Translations under genes and position numbers: made by a program
Assembly: GCA_044376575.1 (NCBI GenBank)
Contig: JBILKR010000007.1
Location: 35,096 to 99,095, forward strand
From: BA4 sp044376575
GTDB lineage: Bacteria; Bacteroidota; Bacteroidia; CAIKAF01
Direction of reading: 5' to 3'
Length of the DNA: 64,000 bases
Shown: positions 52,511 to 60,955 of the stretch, piece by piece
How positions within the stretch are numbered: position 1 is the stretch's first letter
Layout: each line of letters opens with the position of its first letter
The notes under the pieces: model-generated
Told to the model about the DNA's origin: nothing
What the model saw: only the letters and a program-made list of their open reading frames with translations
The model's database searches: none

Positions 52511-53869
52511 TTAGAGTATGCCGTACATTAAACGACCAATGAGAAAATAAATAAACATTCCGGTTATATCGTTCATGGTGGTAATAAAAGGACCGGTTGC
52601 CAAAGCAGGATCAATTTTGAAACGATTTAAAGTGAGAGGGATGAATGTTCCAAGTATTGAGGCTACCACAATTACAGTTAGCATCGCAACACTTACTGTT
52701 ATAGACAATTCAGATGGATTTCCAAACATCACATTATAAATCATGATGGCTAAGGAGCATATGAATCCATTGATCAGACCAACAGAAAGCTCTTTAAAAA
52801 ATTTGAACCAGGCATCGCCTAAGCGTAAAGAATTATTGGCAAGTCCCTGTACAATAATCGCGCTTGACTGAACACCGGCATTTCCACCCATTGCCGCTAT
52901 GAGGGGTATAAAATATGCCATTTCAGGGTGAATGCGAATCTCATTTTCATATACACCAATAACCTGAGAAACAACAACTCCACCAAGTAAACCAACCAAT
53001 AGCCATGGAATTCTTGCACGCGTAATAAGCCATACACTATCATCAGATTCAACATTTCCGCTCAATCCGCTCATTAACTGATAGTCTTTCTCAGCCTCTT
53101 CCTGTATCACGTCAACTACATCATCAATGGTAATTCTACCTACCAATCTTCCAATTTCATCCACCACAGGCAACACCACCAAGTCATATTTTTTCATAAT
53201 GGTAGCCACTTCTTCAGCCGACTGATTAACTTCAACCCGATGAATTTTATCCTGATACATATCCTCAATCCTTACTGTTTCAGGTTCGATCAATAATTTT
53301 TTCAGAGGTAAAATTCCCAGTAATACATCTTCATCATTTACAACATAAACTGTATATACATTTTCAACTTCGTGCGCCTGAAGTCTGATTTCATCAATCA
53401 CTTTTTCTCTTGACCAGTTTACATTTACCTGAATCAATTCTTTTGCCATCAACCCACCAGCGGTATCTTCATCATACTTTAACAGGTCAACAATATCACT
53501 GGCAATTTCAATATCGTCAATTTCAGAAAGCACTTCCCGCTGTCTTTCTTGAGATAACTCACCAATGATATCAGCTGCATCGTCAGAATCCAGATTCTCA
53601 ACAAAATTTTCTGCAATTTCTTTAGAGGTCAACTGATCGAGAAACTTTTCACGTACATCTTCGTCCAAAAAAGCTACCATTTCAGCCGCTTTCTCTTCAT
53701 CAATCAGCGTATAGAGATATTTACTCTGGACGGGAGTAATTTCATGAAAAACTTCAGCTAAATCAACAGGATGTAAATCACCAATAAGCTCTAATATTTG
53801 AGCTTCATCACGTGCTTCGATAAGGACTTCAAGCCGCTCAATGAATTGAGTAGTGATAATGGTTTGCAC
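52511..53869 (-). CDS. mgtE: Magnesium transporter MgtE
   Basis: The 452 residues form the MgtE layout: an N-terminal MgtE_N helical domain (EIAENFVENLDSDDAADIIGEL), two CBS domains (about 135-255), a linker helix and a five-helix membrane domain with the conserved PLIAAMGGNAGVQSSAIIVQG and ALATGPFITTMNDITGM. It imports Mg2+, gated by intracellular Mg2+ through the N and CBS domains. It ends the sixA-rsmA-mgtE unit (19-nt gap to rsmA). Confidence 0.96.
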   Translation of the reverse strand: MQTIITTQFIERLEVLIEARDEAQILELIGDLHPVDLAEVFHEITPVQSKYLYTLIDEEKAAEMVAFLDEDVREKFLDQLTSKEIAENFVENLDSDDAADIIGELSQERQREVLSEIDDIEIASDIVDLLKYDEDTAGGLMAKELIQVNVNWSREKVIDEIRLQAHEVENVYTVYVVNDEDVLLGILPLKKLLIEPETVRIEDMYQDKIHRVEVNQSAEEVATIMKKYDLVVLPVVDEIGRLVGRITIDDVVDVIQEEAEKDYQLMSGLSGNVESDDSVWLITRARIPWLLVGLLGGVVVSQVIGVYENEIRIHPEMAYFIPLIAAMGGNAGVQSSAIIVQGLANNSLRLGDAWFKFFKELSVGLINGFICSLAIMIYNVMFGNPSELSITVSVAMLTVIVVASILGTFIPLTLNRFKIDPALATGPFITTMNDITGMFIYFLIGRLMYGIL

Positions 53870-53888
53870 TGTCGTTCGGGAATATCCA

Positions 53889-54662
53889 TTATTTTAAATT
53901 TTCAATCGCATGGGTTAACTCTATATACTGCTCCAACGATAATTGTTCGGCACGTTGATTTAAATATGGTAAGTTTTCCCAATTTGGTGGCAAGTTTAGT
54001 GATTTTAAGGCATTTTTCAAAGTCTTTCTGCGCTGATTAAAGCCCGCTTTCACTATTTGTTTGAATAATTTTGTATTGTAATCAATCTCGTTATCCTTTC
54101 TAATCATTCTTATAACTCCTGACTGAACCTGAGGAGGCGGATCAAATACTGTAGGAGGTACTGTGAATAAATACTCCACATGATAATAGGCCTGAGTTAA
54201 AACACTGGTTATTCCATATACTTTACTTCCGGGTCGCGCAGCAAGTCTTTCAGCTACTTCTTTCTGAAACATACCCACACAAACAGGAATAATTGTATAA
54301 TGATCAAGAATTTTAAAAACGATCTGGGAGGAAATATTATAAGGGAAATTACCAATCACACCGAAGGGTTCATGAAATAAATTATCTAAAGGCAATTTCA
54401 AAAAATCACCTTCAAGAAAATGATCCTTATCAACATTAAATTTCTCCTTTATTAGTTCGAACAGGGTTCTGTCAATTTCACTGATATATAAATTTATTTC
54501 TTTATGCTGAACAAGAAACTTAGTCAATACACCTTCACCGGGACCAATTTCAAGTACATTTTTAAGATTAGAATACTCAAAAAAACCATTGACGATTTTT
54601 AAAGCAATTTCATCATCTTTTAAAAAATGTTGGCCGAATCTTTTCTTATGCTGAAATGTCAT
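53889..54662 (-). CDS. rsmA: 16S rRNA dimethyladenosine transferase RsmA (KsgA)
   Basis: The enzyme methylates two adjacent adenines near the 3' end of 16S rRNA. The 257 residues have KKRFGQHFLKDD, the SAM loop VLEIGPGEGVLTKFL, the catalytic NFPYNISS and a C-terminal domain (FNQRRKTLKNALKSL). It overlaps sixA by 4 nt and is followed by mgtE. Confidence 0.96.
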   Translation of the reverse strand: MTFQHKKRFGQHFLKDDEIALKIVNGFFEYSNLKNVLEIGPGEGVLTKFLVQHKEINLYISEIDRTLFELIKEKFNVDKDHFLEGDFLKLPLDNLFHEPFGVIGNFPYNISSQIVFKILDHYTIIPVCVGMFQKEVAERLAARPGSKVYGITSVLTQAYYHVEYLFTVPPTVFDPPPQVQSGVIRMIRKDNEIDYNTKLFKQIVKAGFNQRRKTLKNALKSLNLPPNWENLPYLNQRAEQLSLEQYIELTHAIENLK

Positions 54663-55153
54663 GAATTTATATGCTTTTTGGGATAATCGAAATCGATGAG
54701 TTCTGCTATCTCTTCTCCCAATTTTTTCCAGTCAGAAATACTGAGTATTACAACACCACATGTCGGAACATTATCAGTTCTCAGGGTAGAATATTCATTT
54801 ACAAATTCAGTAATTGCAGGATTATGCGTTAAGAGCATGATACAATTTTTGTTTCCCGCATATTTTTGAATTACTTCAACAATAATATCCGGTGAAACAT
54901 GATACAAATCCATATCTGTAATCATTTCAATATTGTGATCGTTAAATTCAGAAACAAAATATTCTGCAGTAGATAGTGTTCTTATTGAAGGTGATGAAAG
55001 AATTTGTTGCGGAAAAATATTTTTACTTTTCAGTCTGCCAGCCATTAAAGGCGCATCAGATTTTCCGCGATCATTCAGCGGTCTGTCAAAATCATCAAGA
55101 AATGGATTACTCCAGTCTGATTTTGCATGTCTCACTAAAATCAATGTTTTCAT
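54659..55153 (-). CDS. SixA-type histidine phosphatase
   Basis: The 164 residues start with LILVRHAKSDW (catalytic RHA), and have RPLNDRGKSDAPLMAGRL and a second His in MLLTHNPAI, matching small histidine phosphatases of the SixA kind. The target (protein phospho-His or another phosphate) is unknown. It overlaps rsmA by 4 nt. A -7 box lies 4 nt from its ATG. Confidence 0.88.
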   Translation of the reverse strand: MKTLILVRHAKSDWSNPFLDDFDRPLNDRGKSDAPLMAGRLKSKNIFPQQILSSPSIRTLSTAEYFVSEFNDHNIEMITDMDLYHVSPDIIVEVIQKYAGNKNCIMLLTHNPAITEFVNEYSTLRTDNVPTCGVVILSISDWKKLGEEIAELIDFDYPKKHINS

Positions 55154-55157
55154 GCTT

Positions 55158-55165
55158 CAAATGTA
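55158..55165 (-). promoter_or_regulatory. -7 promoter box of sixA-rsmA-mgtE, 4 nt from the ATG
   Basis: TACATTTG on the minus strand matches TAnnTTTG and ends 4 nt before the ATG at 55153. A message from it would have almost no leader. Confidence 0.4.
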
Positions 55166-55278
55166 ATCAATGTGTATGACTTGACGCAGTAATTACTACT
55201 TAAAAGTAATATTCATTGAAACATGAAATACAATGTCAAAAGTTTTCAACATCAGTAAATTCGGCAATAGGAGATTGT

Positions 55279-55286
55279 TAATTTTG
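55279..55286 (+). promoter_or_regulatory. -7 promoter box of the transketolase operon
   Basis: TAATTTTG matches TAnnTTTG, 17 nt before the ATG at 55304. Confidence 0.5.
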
Positions 55287-55303
55287 AAACGTAAAATTTT
55301 TAT

Positions 55304-56149
55304 ATGTCAGACATCAAGGAATTAACACGTATTTCTCATCAGGTAAGAAGAGATATTGTCCGCATGGTACATGCTGTTCAGTCAGGTCACCCGGGCGGTT
55401 CGCTGGGCTGTACTGATTTTATGGTGGCATTGTATTTCAATATCATGAAAACAAATGCAGAAAAATTCGATATGGATGGAAAAGGTGAAGATCTATTTTT
55501 TCTCTCCAACGGACATATTTCTCCTCTATGGTATAGTGTTCTGGCAAGAAGAGGATATTTCCCGCTGCATGAATTGAATACTTTCAGAAAGTTAAACTCA
55601 ATGTTACAAGGTCATCCGGCCACTGCAGAACATACACCGGGAGTTAGAATTGCATCTGGTTCACTCGGACAAGGTTTATCAGTTGCTTGTGGAGCTGCAC
55701 TTTCTAAAAAGTTAAACAACGACCCTAATTTGATTTATATTCTAATGGGTGATGGAGAAATTCAGGAAGGTCAGGTTTGGGAAGCCGCTATGTTTGCTGC
55801 ACATAAAAAAATTGATAATCTCATCGCTACCATAGATGTTAATGGGCAACAAATTGACGGAAGTACGGCGCAGGTAATGTCACTCGGCGATTTAGAAGGC
55901 AAGTGGAAATCATTTGGTTGGGAGGTTTTATCAATGAACGGAAATGATATTAATAATGTAGTACAATGTCTTGAAAATGCAAAAGCAAATACAAGAAAAG
56001 GAAAACCAGTCGTTATTTTAATGAAAACTGAAATGGGTTTTGGAGTCGATTTCATGATGGGAAGTCATAAATGGCATGGAGTAGCTCCAAATGATGATCA
56101 GTTAAATCAGGCATTATCACAATTGGATGAAACACTTGGCGATTATTAA
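55304..56149 (+). CDS. Transketolase, N-terminal subunit
   Basis: The 281 residues carry the thiamine-diphosphate half of a split transketolase: QSGHPGGSLGCTDFM, PGVRIASGSLGQGLSVACG, and GDGEIQEGQVWEAAMFAA with the Asn of the metal site in DVNGQQIDG. It acts with the C-terminal half at 57535 to exchange two-carbon units in the pentose phosphate pathway. Such splitting is common in Bacteroidota, but the halves are usually adjacent; here a VWA gene separates them. Confidence 0.94.
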   Translation: MSDIKELTRISHQVRRDIVRMVHAVQSGHPGGSLGCTDFMVALYFNIMKTNAEKFDMDGKGEDLFFLSNGHISPLWYSVLARRGYFPLHELNTFRKLNSMLQGHPATAEHTPGVRIASGSLGQGLSVACGAALSKKLNNDPNLIYILMGDGEIQEGQVWEAAMFAAHKKIDNLIATIDVNGQQIDGSTAQVMSLGDLEGKWKSFGWEVLSMNGNDINNVVQCLENAKANTRKGKPVVILMKTEMGFGVDFMMGSHKWHGVAPNDDQLNQALSQLDETLGDY

Positions 56150-57533
56150 AATACATATTTTGAACAAAAAAATTATTTACATTATTTTACTGATTGGCCT
56201 TCTTTCTATTGGTCATATTGGTTTCGCACAACATAGTCAAACAACCAGAATTTTATTTGTGTTTGATGCATCTCAAAGCATGCTTGGGCGTTGGCATTCA
56301 AATACAAAAATGGATGTTGCGGTGAGATTAATGAATGAACTGGTAGATAGTTTAAAAAAAGAAACCTCTGTTGATTTGGCTATTCGAATATACGGACATC
56401 AAAGTTTCTTTCCTCCTCAAGATTGTAATGATACAAAACTTGAAATTCCGTTTGCAAAAAACAATCATGATAAAATTAAAAATCTTCTCAAGACCATTCA
56501 ACCAAGAGGAACAACCCCTATAGCCAAATCACTCGAAGCCACTAAAAATGATTTTCCACCATGTAACAACTGTAGAAACATTGTAATTTTAATTACAGAT
56601 GGAAGAGAAGAATGTGGCGGTGATCCATGTGCGATATCTAATGCATTACAGCGAAATGGAGTAATTTTAAAACCATTCATTATCGGTATCGGTTTGGGCG
56701 ATGATATAAAGACCTCATTGAAATGTGTTGGAAGTTATTATGATGCGTCAACTGAAGAATCATTCAGAGATGTATTGAAAATTGTAATTTCTCAGGCATT
56801 ATATCCCACCACAGCACAAATTAATATTTTAGACAGTTATAAGAAACCAACAGAAACGAATATTCCATTTACATTGTACGACAGCAAGTCTGGTAGAATC
56901 GTGTATAATTTTGTACATACTCTAAACCACAAAGACAATCCTGACACGCTTAATCTTGATAATTTTATTACCTACAAATTAAAAGTACACACCATTCCTC
57001 CAGTTGAAAAAGATGATATAACAATCACTCCGGGAAGACATAACGTAATTGCTGTTGATGCGCCTCAGGGTAGTTTACTTGTTAAGATTAATGGGAGAAA
57101 TCAGTATGGAACTTTAAAGTGTATAGTTCGCAAATCAAATGAAATGCAAACGCTCAACATTCAGGATGCAGGACGACCTATCAGGTATCTGACCGGAAAA
57201 TATGACTTAGAAATTCTTACTCTTCCCCGAATTTCAATAAAAAATGTTAGCATTGATCAGAGTACGGTTACTAATATTGATATTGAAGAGGCCGGTCTTG
57301 TTAATTTCCAAGCAGGATATGCGGGGTACGGAAGCGTATTTCAAATAAAAAATAAAAATCTTGAATTTGTGTGTAACATTGATGAAAGCAGCACACACCA
57401 ATCACTTGTATTACAACCAGGAGAATATAAAATTATCTTCAGGTATAAATTTATTAAAGAAACCATTTTATCTAAAGAAAGAACATTTAAGGTTAACCCA
57501 GGCGAATCGCAAACAGTGAACTTAATTCAATAA
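56127..57533 (+). CDS. Secreted von Willebrand factor A domain protein
   Basis: The roughly 468-residue protein has a signal peptide (LNKKIIYIILLIGLLSIGHIGFAQ region), a VWA domain (about 40-225) with MIDAS residues DASQS (D47, S49, S51), RGTTPIAKSLE and ITDGREECGGDP, and a C-terminal beta-rich part (about 230-468) of repeated Ig-like segments. It should bind a divalent-metal-dependent ligand in the periplasm or at the surface. ATG 56127 overlaps the transketolase gene by 23 nt; a TTG at 56160 would give a cleaner signal peptide, so the start is uncertain. Partner unknown. Confidence 0.8.
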   Translation: MKHLAIIKIHILNKKIIYIILLIGLLSIGHIGFAQHSQTTRILFVFDASQSMLGRWHSNTKMDVAVRLMNELVDSLKKETSVDLAIRIYGHQSFFPPQDCNDTKLEIPFAKNNHDKIKNLLKTIQPRGTTPIAKSLEATKNDFPPCNNCRNIVILITDGREECGGDPCAISNALQRNGVILKPFIIGIGLGDDIKTSLKCVGSYYDASTEESFRDVLKIVISQALYPTTAQINILDSYKKPTETNIPFTLYDSKSGRIVYNFVHTLNHKDNPDTLNLDNFITYKLKVHTIPPVEKDDITITPGRHNVIAVDAPQGSLLVKINGRNQYGTLKCIVRKSNEMQTLNIQDAGRPIRYLTGKYDLEILTLPRISIKNVSIDQSTVTNIDIEEAGLVNFQAGYAGYGSVFQIKNKNLEFVCNIDESSTHQSLVLQPGEYKIIFRYKFIKETILSKERTFKVNPGESQTVNLIQ

Positions 57534-57534
57534 C

Positions 57535-58488
57535 ATGAAAAAATTTACATACACAGAGCAGAAAGATACAAGATCAGGATTTGGAGCTGGACTTCTTGAG
57601 TTAGGAAGAAAAAATTCTAATGTTGTAGGACTAACTGCAGACCTTGCAGGGTCATTAAAAATGAACGAGTTTGAAAAAGAATTTCCTGATCGATTTATTC
57701 AGGTTGGTATTGCAGAAGCAAATATGATGGGAATTGCTGCAGGACTTACCATTGGTGGAAAAATACCATTTACCGGAACGTTCGCAAACTTCTCAACGGG
57801 ACGTGTATATGATCAGATCAGACAATCTATAGCTTATTCAAATAAGAATGTAAAAATTTGTGCATCGCATGCGGGTCTTACTTTAGGTGAGGATGGCGCT
57901 ACGCATCAAATACTTGAAGATATTGGTATGATGAAAATGTTACCCAACATGACGGTGATTTGTCCTTGTGATTATAACGAAACAAAAGCAGCAACATTAG
58001 CAATTGCTGAATATGTGGGTCCGGTTTATTTACGTTTTGGAAGACCTTCGTGGCCGGTGTTTACACCAGCAGATCAAAAGTTTATTATAGGTAAAGCCAA
58101 CGTTATGACTGAAGGCAAAGACGTTACCATTATTGCTACCGGCCACATGGTTTGGAAATCCATTGAAGCTGCTGAAATATTGGAAGAAAGAGGTATTTCA
58201 GCTGAAGTTATCAATATACATACGATTAAACCGCTTGATGTTGAAGCTATACTTCAATCTGCAAAGAAAACAGGTTGCGTAGTTACTGCTGAAGAACACA
58301 TGCGTAATGGTGGACTTGGTGATAGTGTAGCTCAGGTTCTGTCAATGAACTATCCTGTGCCTATGGAATATATTGCAGTTAATGATACTTTTGGAGAGAG
58401 CGGAAAACCAATGGAATTATTAAAAAAATATGGGTTAGATGTTCCTAATATTGTTGCCGCTGCTGAAACTGTAATAAGAAGAAAATAA
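57535..58488 (+). CDS. Transketolase, C-terminal subunit
   Basis: The 317 residues carry the pyrimidine-binding half (FIQVGIAEANMMGIAAGLTI with the catalytic Glu, TFANFSTGRVYDQIRQSIAY, THQILEDIGMM) and the C-terminal transketolase domain. It starts 1 nt after the VWA stop codon. With the N-terminal subunit at 55304 it makes a complete enzyme. Confidence 0.94.
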   Translation: MKKFTYTEQKDTRSGFGAGLLELGRKNSNVVGLTADLAGSLKMNEFEKEFPDRFIQVGIAEANMMGIAAGLTIGGKIPFTGTFANFSTGRVYDQIRQSIAYSNKNVKICASHAGLTLGEDGATHQILEDIGMMKMLPNMTVICPCDYNETKAATLAIAEYVGPVYLRFGRPSWPVFTPADQKFIIGKANVMTEGKDVTIIATGHMVWKSIEAAEILEERGISAEVINIHTIKPLDVEAILQSAKKTGCVVTAEEHMRNGGLGDSVAQVLSMNYPVPMEYIAVNDTFGESGKPMELLKKYGLDVPNIVAAAETVIRRK

Positions 58489-58504
58489 TTAAAAATGTAT
58501 TTGA

Positions 58505-60736
58505 CTATTTCTCCAATATTGAAGAAATAGATTCCAAATATCCGTGATGAAAATCATTTATGGTTCCCCAAACTTCTTGATCTACAATAATTTTATCAAT
58601 AGTAACTTTTCCTAATTTATAAGCAGGAATATTGTTTTGATGAGCAGCGTTCAATAATTTTTCCAGATTTTCATTTGAAACAGATACAATAACTCTACCC
58701 TGTGATTCTCCAAACAGAAAAGCATCTTTTCTGATTTGATTTGAGCAATTTATTTCAAATCCATGATGATGGACAAAAGCCGATTCAAGCAATGCACAAA
58801 TCAAACCGCCATCAGATAAATCATGTACTGAATGAACAATACCATTCTGAATAATTTTTTGAATAAACTGATGTAAAGCATATTCTTCATCCAGATTAAA
58901 GTAAGGAGCAGGAGTATTTTTAATATTCAAATATGAATAGAGGTATTCAGAAGAATGAATATCATCAACCAAATAATTACCCAATAAAATAATATGATCA
59001 CCTTCATTATTAAATCCGATTCCGGTTTGCCAGTTTTTATCATCTAATATTCCCAGCATACCAATAGTTGGTGTCGGAAAAACAGGAATTGTTTTATCAC
59101 CAATTTTACTTTGATTATAAAAACTTACATTACCTCCGGTTACAGGAGTTTTTAATTTTTCACATGCCTTACTCATTCCTTTAATAGCACCAACAAATTG
59201 CCAGTAAGCCTCCGGATTATAAGGATTACCAAAATTCAGACAGTTAGTTATTGCAGTCGGTTCGCCACCCGAGCAAACGATATTTCGCGCGGCTTCACAC
59301 ACTGCAATCATCGTTCCTACTTCAGGATCAGCCTGAACATATCTTGAATTACAATCAACACTTAAAGCAATAGCTTTATTACTGTCTTTAAGATTTACTA
59401 CAGATGCATCACATGGTAAATTTGTATTCATATTTACAGTGCCTACCATGGAGTCATATTGCTGGTATATCCATTTTTTTGATGCAATATTAGGATGCTG
59501 AATTAAGTATTGAGTTATTTTTTTATAATCATCAGGTAACGCAACATCGTTTACATTAAACTTCTTTGCTTCGCTGTAATAGGCAGGTTCTTTATATTCT
59601 CTTTCATACCTTGGTGCTCCACCACCCAAAACTAAACTTTCAGCAGGAAGATCAGCAACTAGTTCACCATGAAAATAAAATTTAAGCTGGCCACCTTCTT
59701 TTACTTCTCCAATATTGGCACAAGGCAAATCCCATTTTTCAAATATTTTTTCAATTACATGCTCCTGCCCTTTTTTAACAACAACCAGCATTCTTTCCTG
59801 AGATTCAGACAATAACAATTCAAAAGGCTGCATACCTGCTTGTCTTGTGGGTACACGATCCAGATGAATTTCCATACCATGTTCACCTTTAGCACTCATT
59901 TCAGCGGTTGAACATATAATACCTGCTGCACCCATATCCTGCATTCCAACCACTGCTCCACTTTCAATTACTTCAAGAGTAGCTTCAAGCAATAATTTCT
60001 CCTGAAAAGGATCACCTACCTGAACAGCAGGTAAATCTTTTTTACTGTCTTCAGTTAAATCTCCCGATGCAAATGCAGCACCACCTATTCCATCTTTTCC
60101 CGTGGCAGAACCGACAATATAAATTGGATTACCTACTCCATATGAAATTGCTGAAATGGTTTTGCCAATCTTTACAATTCCAGCAGACATCGCATTTACC
60201 AATGGGTTTTGTTCAAAAGAGTCATCAAAGAAAACTTCTCCACCAACTGTTGGAATACCAAATGAATTTCCATAATTCCCAATTCCTTTCACCACTCCTT
60301 TCATGATCCACTTTGTTCTTTCACTATGAATATTCCCAAATCTCAGTGAATTTAATTGAGCAATTGGACGAGCGCCCATGGTAAAAATATCGCGATTAAT
60401 TCCGCCTACGCCTGTTGCTGCTCCTTGATAAGGCTCAATAGCTGAAGGGTGATTATGTGACTCTATTTTAAATGCACAAGCCCATCCATCTCCAATATCA
60501 ACTAATCCTGCATTTTCTTCTCCGGCTTTCGCAAGCATTCTCTCCCCTTCCTTAGGCAATGTCTTCAACCATAATATGGAATTCTTATAAGAGCAATGTT
60601 CACTCCACATCCCTGAGTATGCACACAATTCGGTAAAATTGGGTACTCTTTCCAGTACATTACATATTTGATTAAATTCATCAGGTAATAATCCTAATTT
60701 TTTAGCAGTATCAATTGAAGTAAGAGTTGCTGACAT
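58505..60736 (-). CDS. purL: Phosphoribosylformylglycinamidine synthase II
   Basis: The fourth step of purine synthesis, making FGAM with ATP. The 743 residues are the short PurL (works with PurS and PurQ, not in this window): MWSEHCSYKNS, FKIESHNHPSAIEPYQGAATGVGGI, and DMGAAGIICSTAEMS, plus HDLSDGGLICALLESAF in the second half. A -7 box lies 19 nt upstream. The start codon is overlapped by a short repeat shared with 60829. Confidence 0.96.
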   Translation of the reverse strand: MSATLTSIDTAKKLGLLPDEFNQICNVLERVPNFTELCAYSGMWSEHCSYKNSILWLKTLPKEGERMLAKAGEENAGLVDIGDGWACAFKIESHNHPSAIEPYQGAATGVGGINRDIFTMGARPIAQLNSLRFGNIHSERTKWIMKGVVKGIGNYGNSFGIPTVGGEVFFDDSFEQNPLVNAMSAGIVKIGKTISAISYGVGNPIYIVGSATGKDGIGGAAFASGDLTEDSKKDLPAVQVGDPFQEKLLLEATLEVIESGAVVGMQDMGAAGIICSTAEMSAKGEHGMEIHLDRVPTRQAGMQPFELLLSESQERMLVVVKKGQEHVIEKIFEKWDLPCANIGEVKEGGQLKFYFHGELVADLPAESLVLGGGAPRYEREYKEPAYYSEAKKFNVNDVALPDDYKKITQYLIQHPNIASKKWIYQQYDSMVGTVNMNTNLPCDASVVNLKDSNKAIALSVDCNSRYVQADPEVGTMIAVCEAARNIVCSGGEPTAITNCLNFGNPYNPEAYWQFVGAIKGMSKACEKLKTPVTGGNVSFYNQSKIGDKTIPVFPTPTIGMLGILDDKNWQTGIGFNNEGDHIILLGNYLVDDIHSSEYLYSYLNIKNTPAPYFNLDEEYALHQFIQKIIQNGIVHSVHDLSDGGLICALLESAFVHHHGFEINCSNQIRKDAFLFGESQGRVIVSVSNENLEKLLNAAHQNNIPAYKLGKVTIDKIIVDQEVWGTINDFHHGYLESISSILEK

Positions 60737-60747
60737 ACTTATGTATT
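60733..60747. repeat. Copy 1 of ACATACTTATGTATT, overlapping the purL start
   Basis: This 15-mer is found exactly again at 60829-60843, 96 nt away. The core ACATA-CT-TATGT is an inverted repeat. This copy covers the purL ATG (60734-60736). Confidence 0.5.
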
Positions 60748-60755
60748 ATTCATTG

Positions 60756-60763
60756 CAAAAATA
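60756..60763 (-). promoter_or_regulatory. -7 promoter box of purL
   Basis: TATTTTTG on the minus strand, 19 nt before the ATG at 60736, between the two copies of the repeat. Confidence 0.5.
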
Positions 60764-60828
60764 CAGAAATTGAAAAGGTCTTTATTTAATCTTTTACACA
60801 AATCATAAACATATCAAACAACTTTTAT

Positions 60829-60843
60829 ACATACTTATGTATT
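60829..60843. repeat. Copy 2 of ACATACTTATGTATT in the purL upstream region
   Basis: Exact repeat of 60733-60747; here the flanks extend the inverted repeat to 7-bp arms (ATACATA-CT-TATGTAT). It lies 66 nt upstream of the purL -7 box and 113 nt before the membrane-protein start. The rest of this 219-nt gap shows nothing else. Confidence 0.5.
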
Positions 60844-60955
60844 TTAACCTAAATAGTGAATTTTAATAAGATTTTCAGGAATTTTCAATAGAATAAATAC
60901 TATATTTAATGCATAGTTATTTACATCAATTTAAAATTTACTTTTTTTTAGACCT

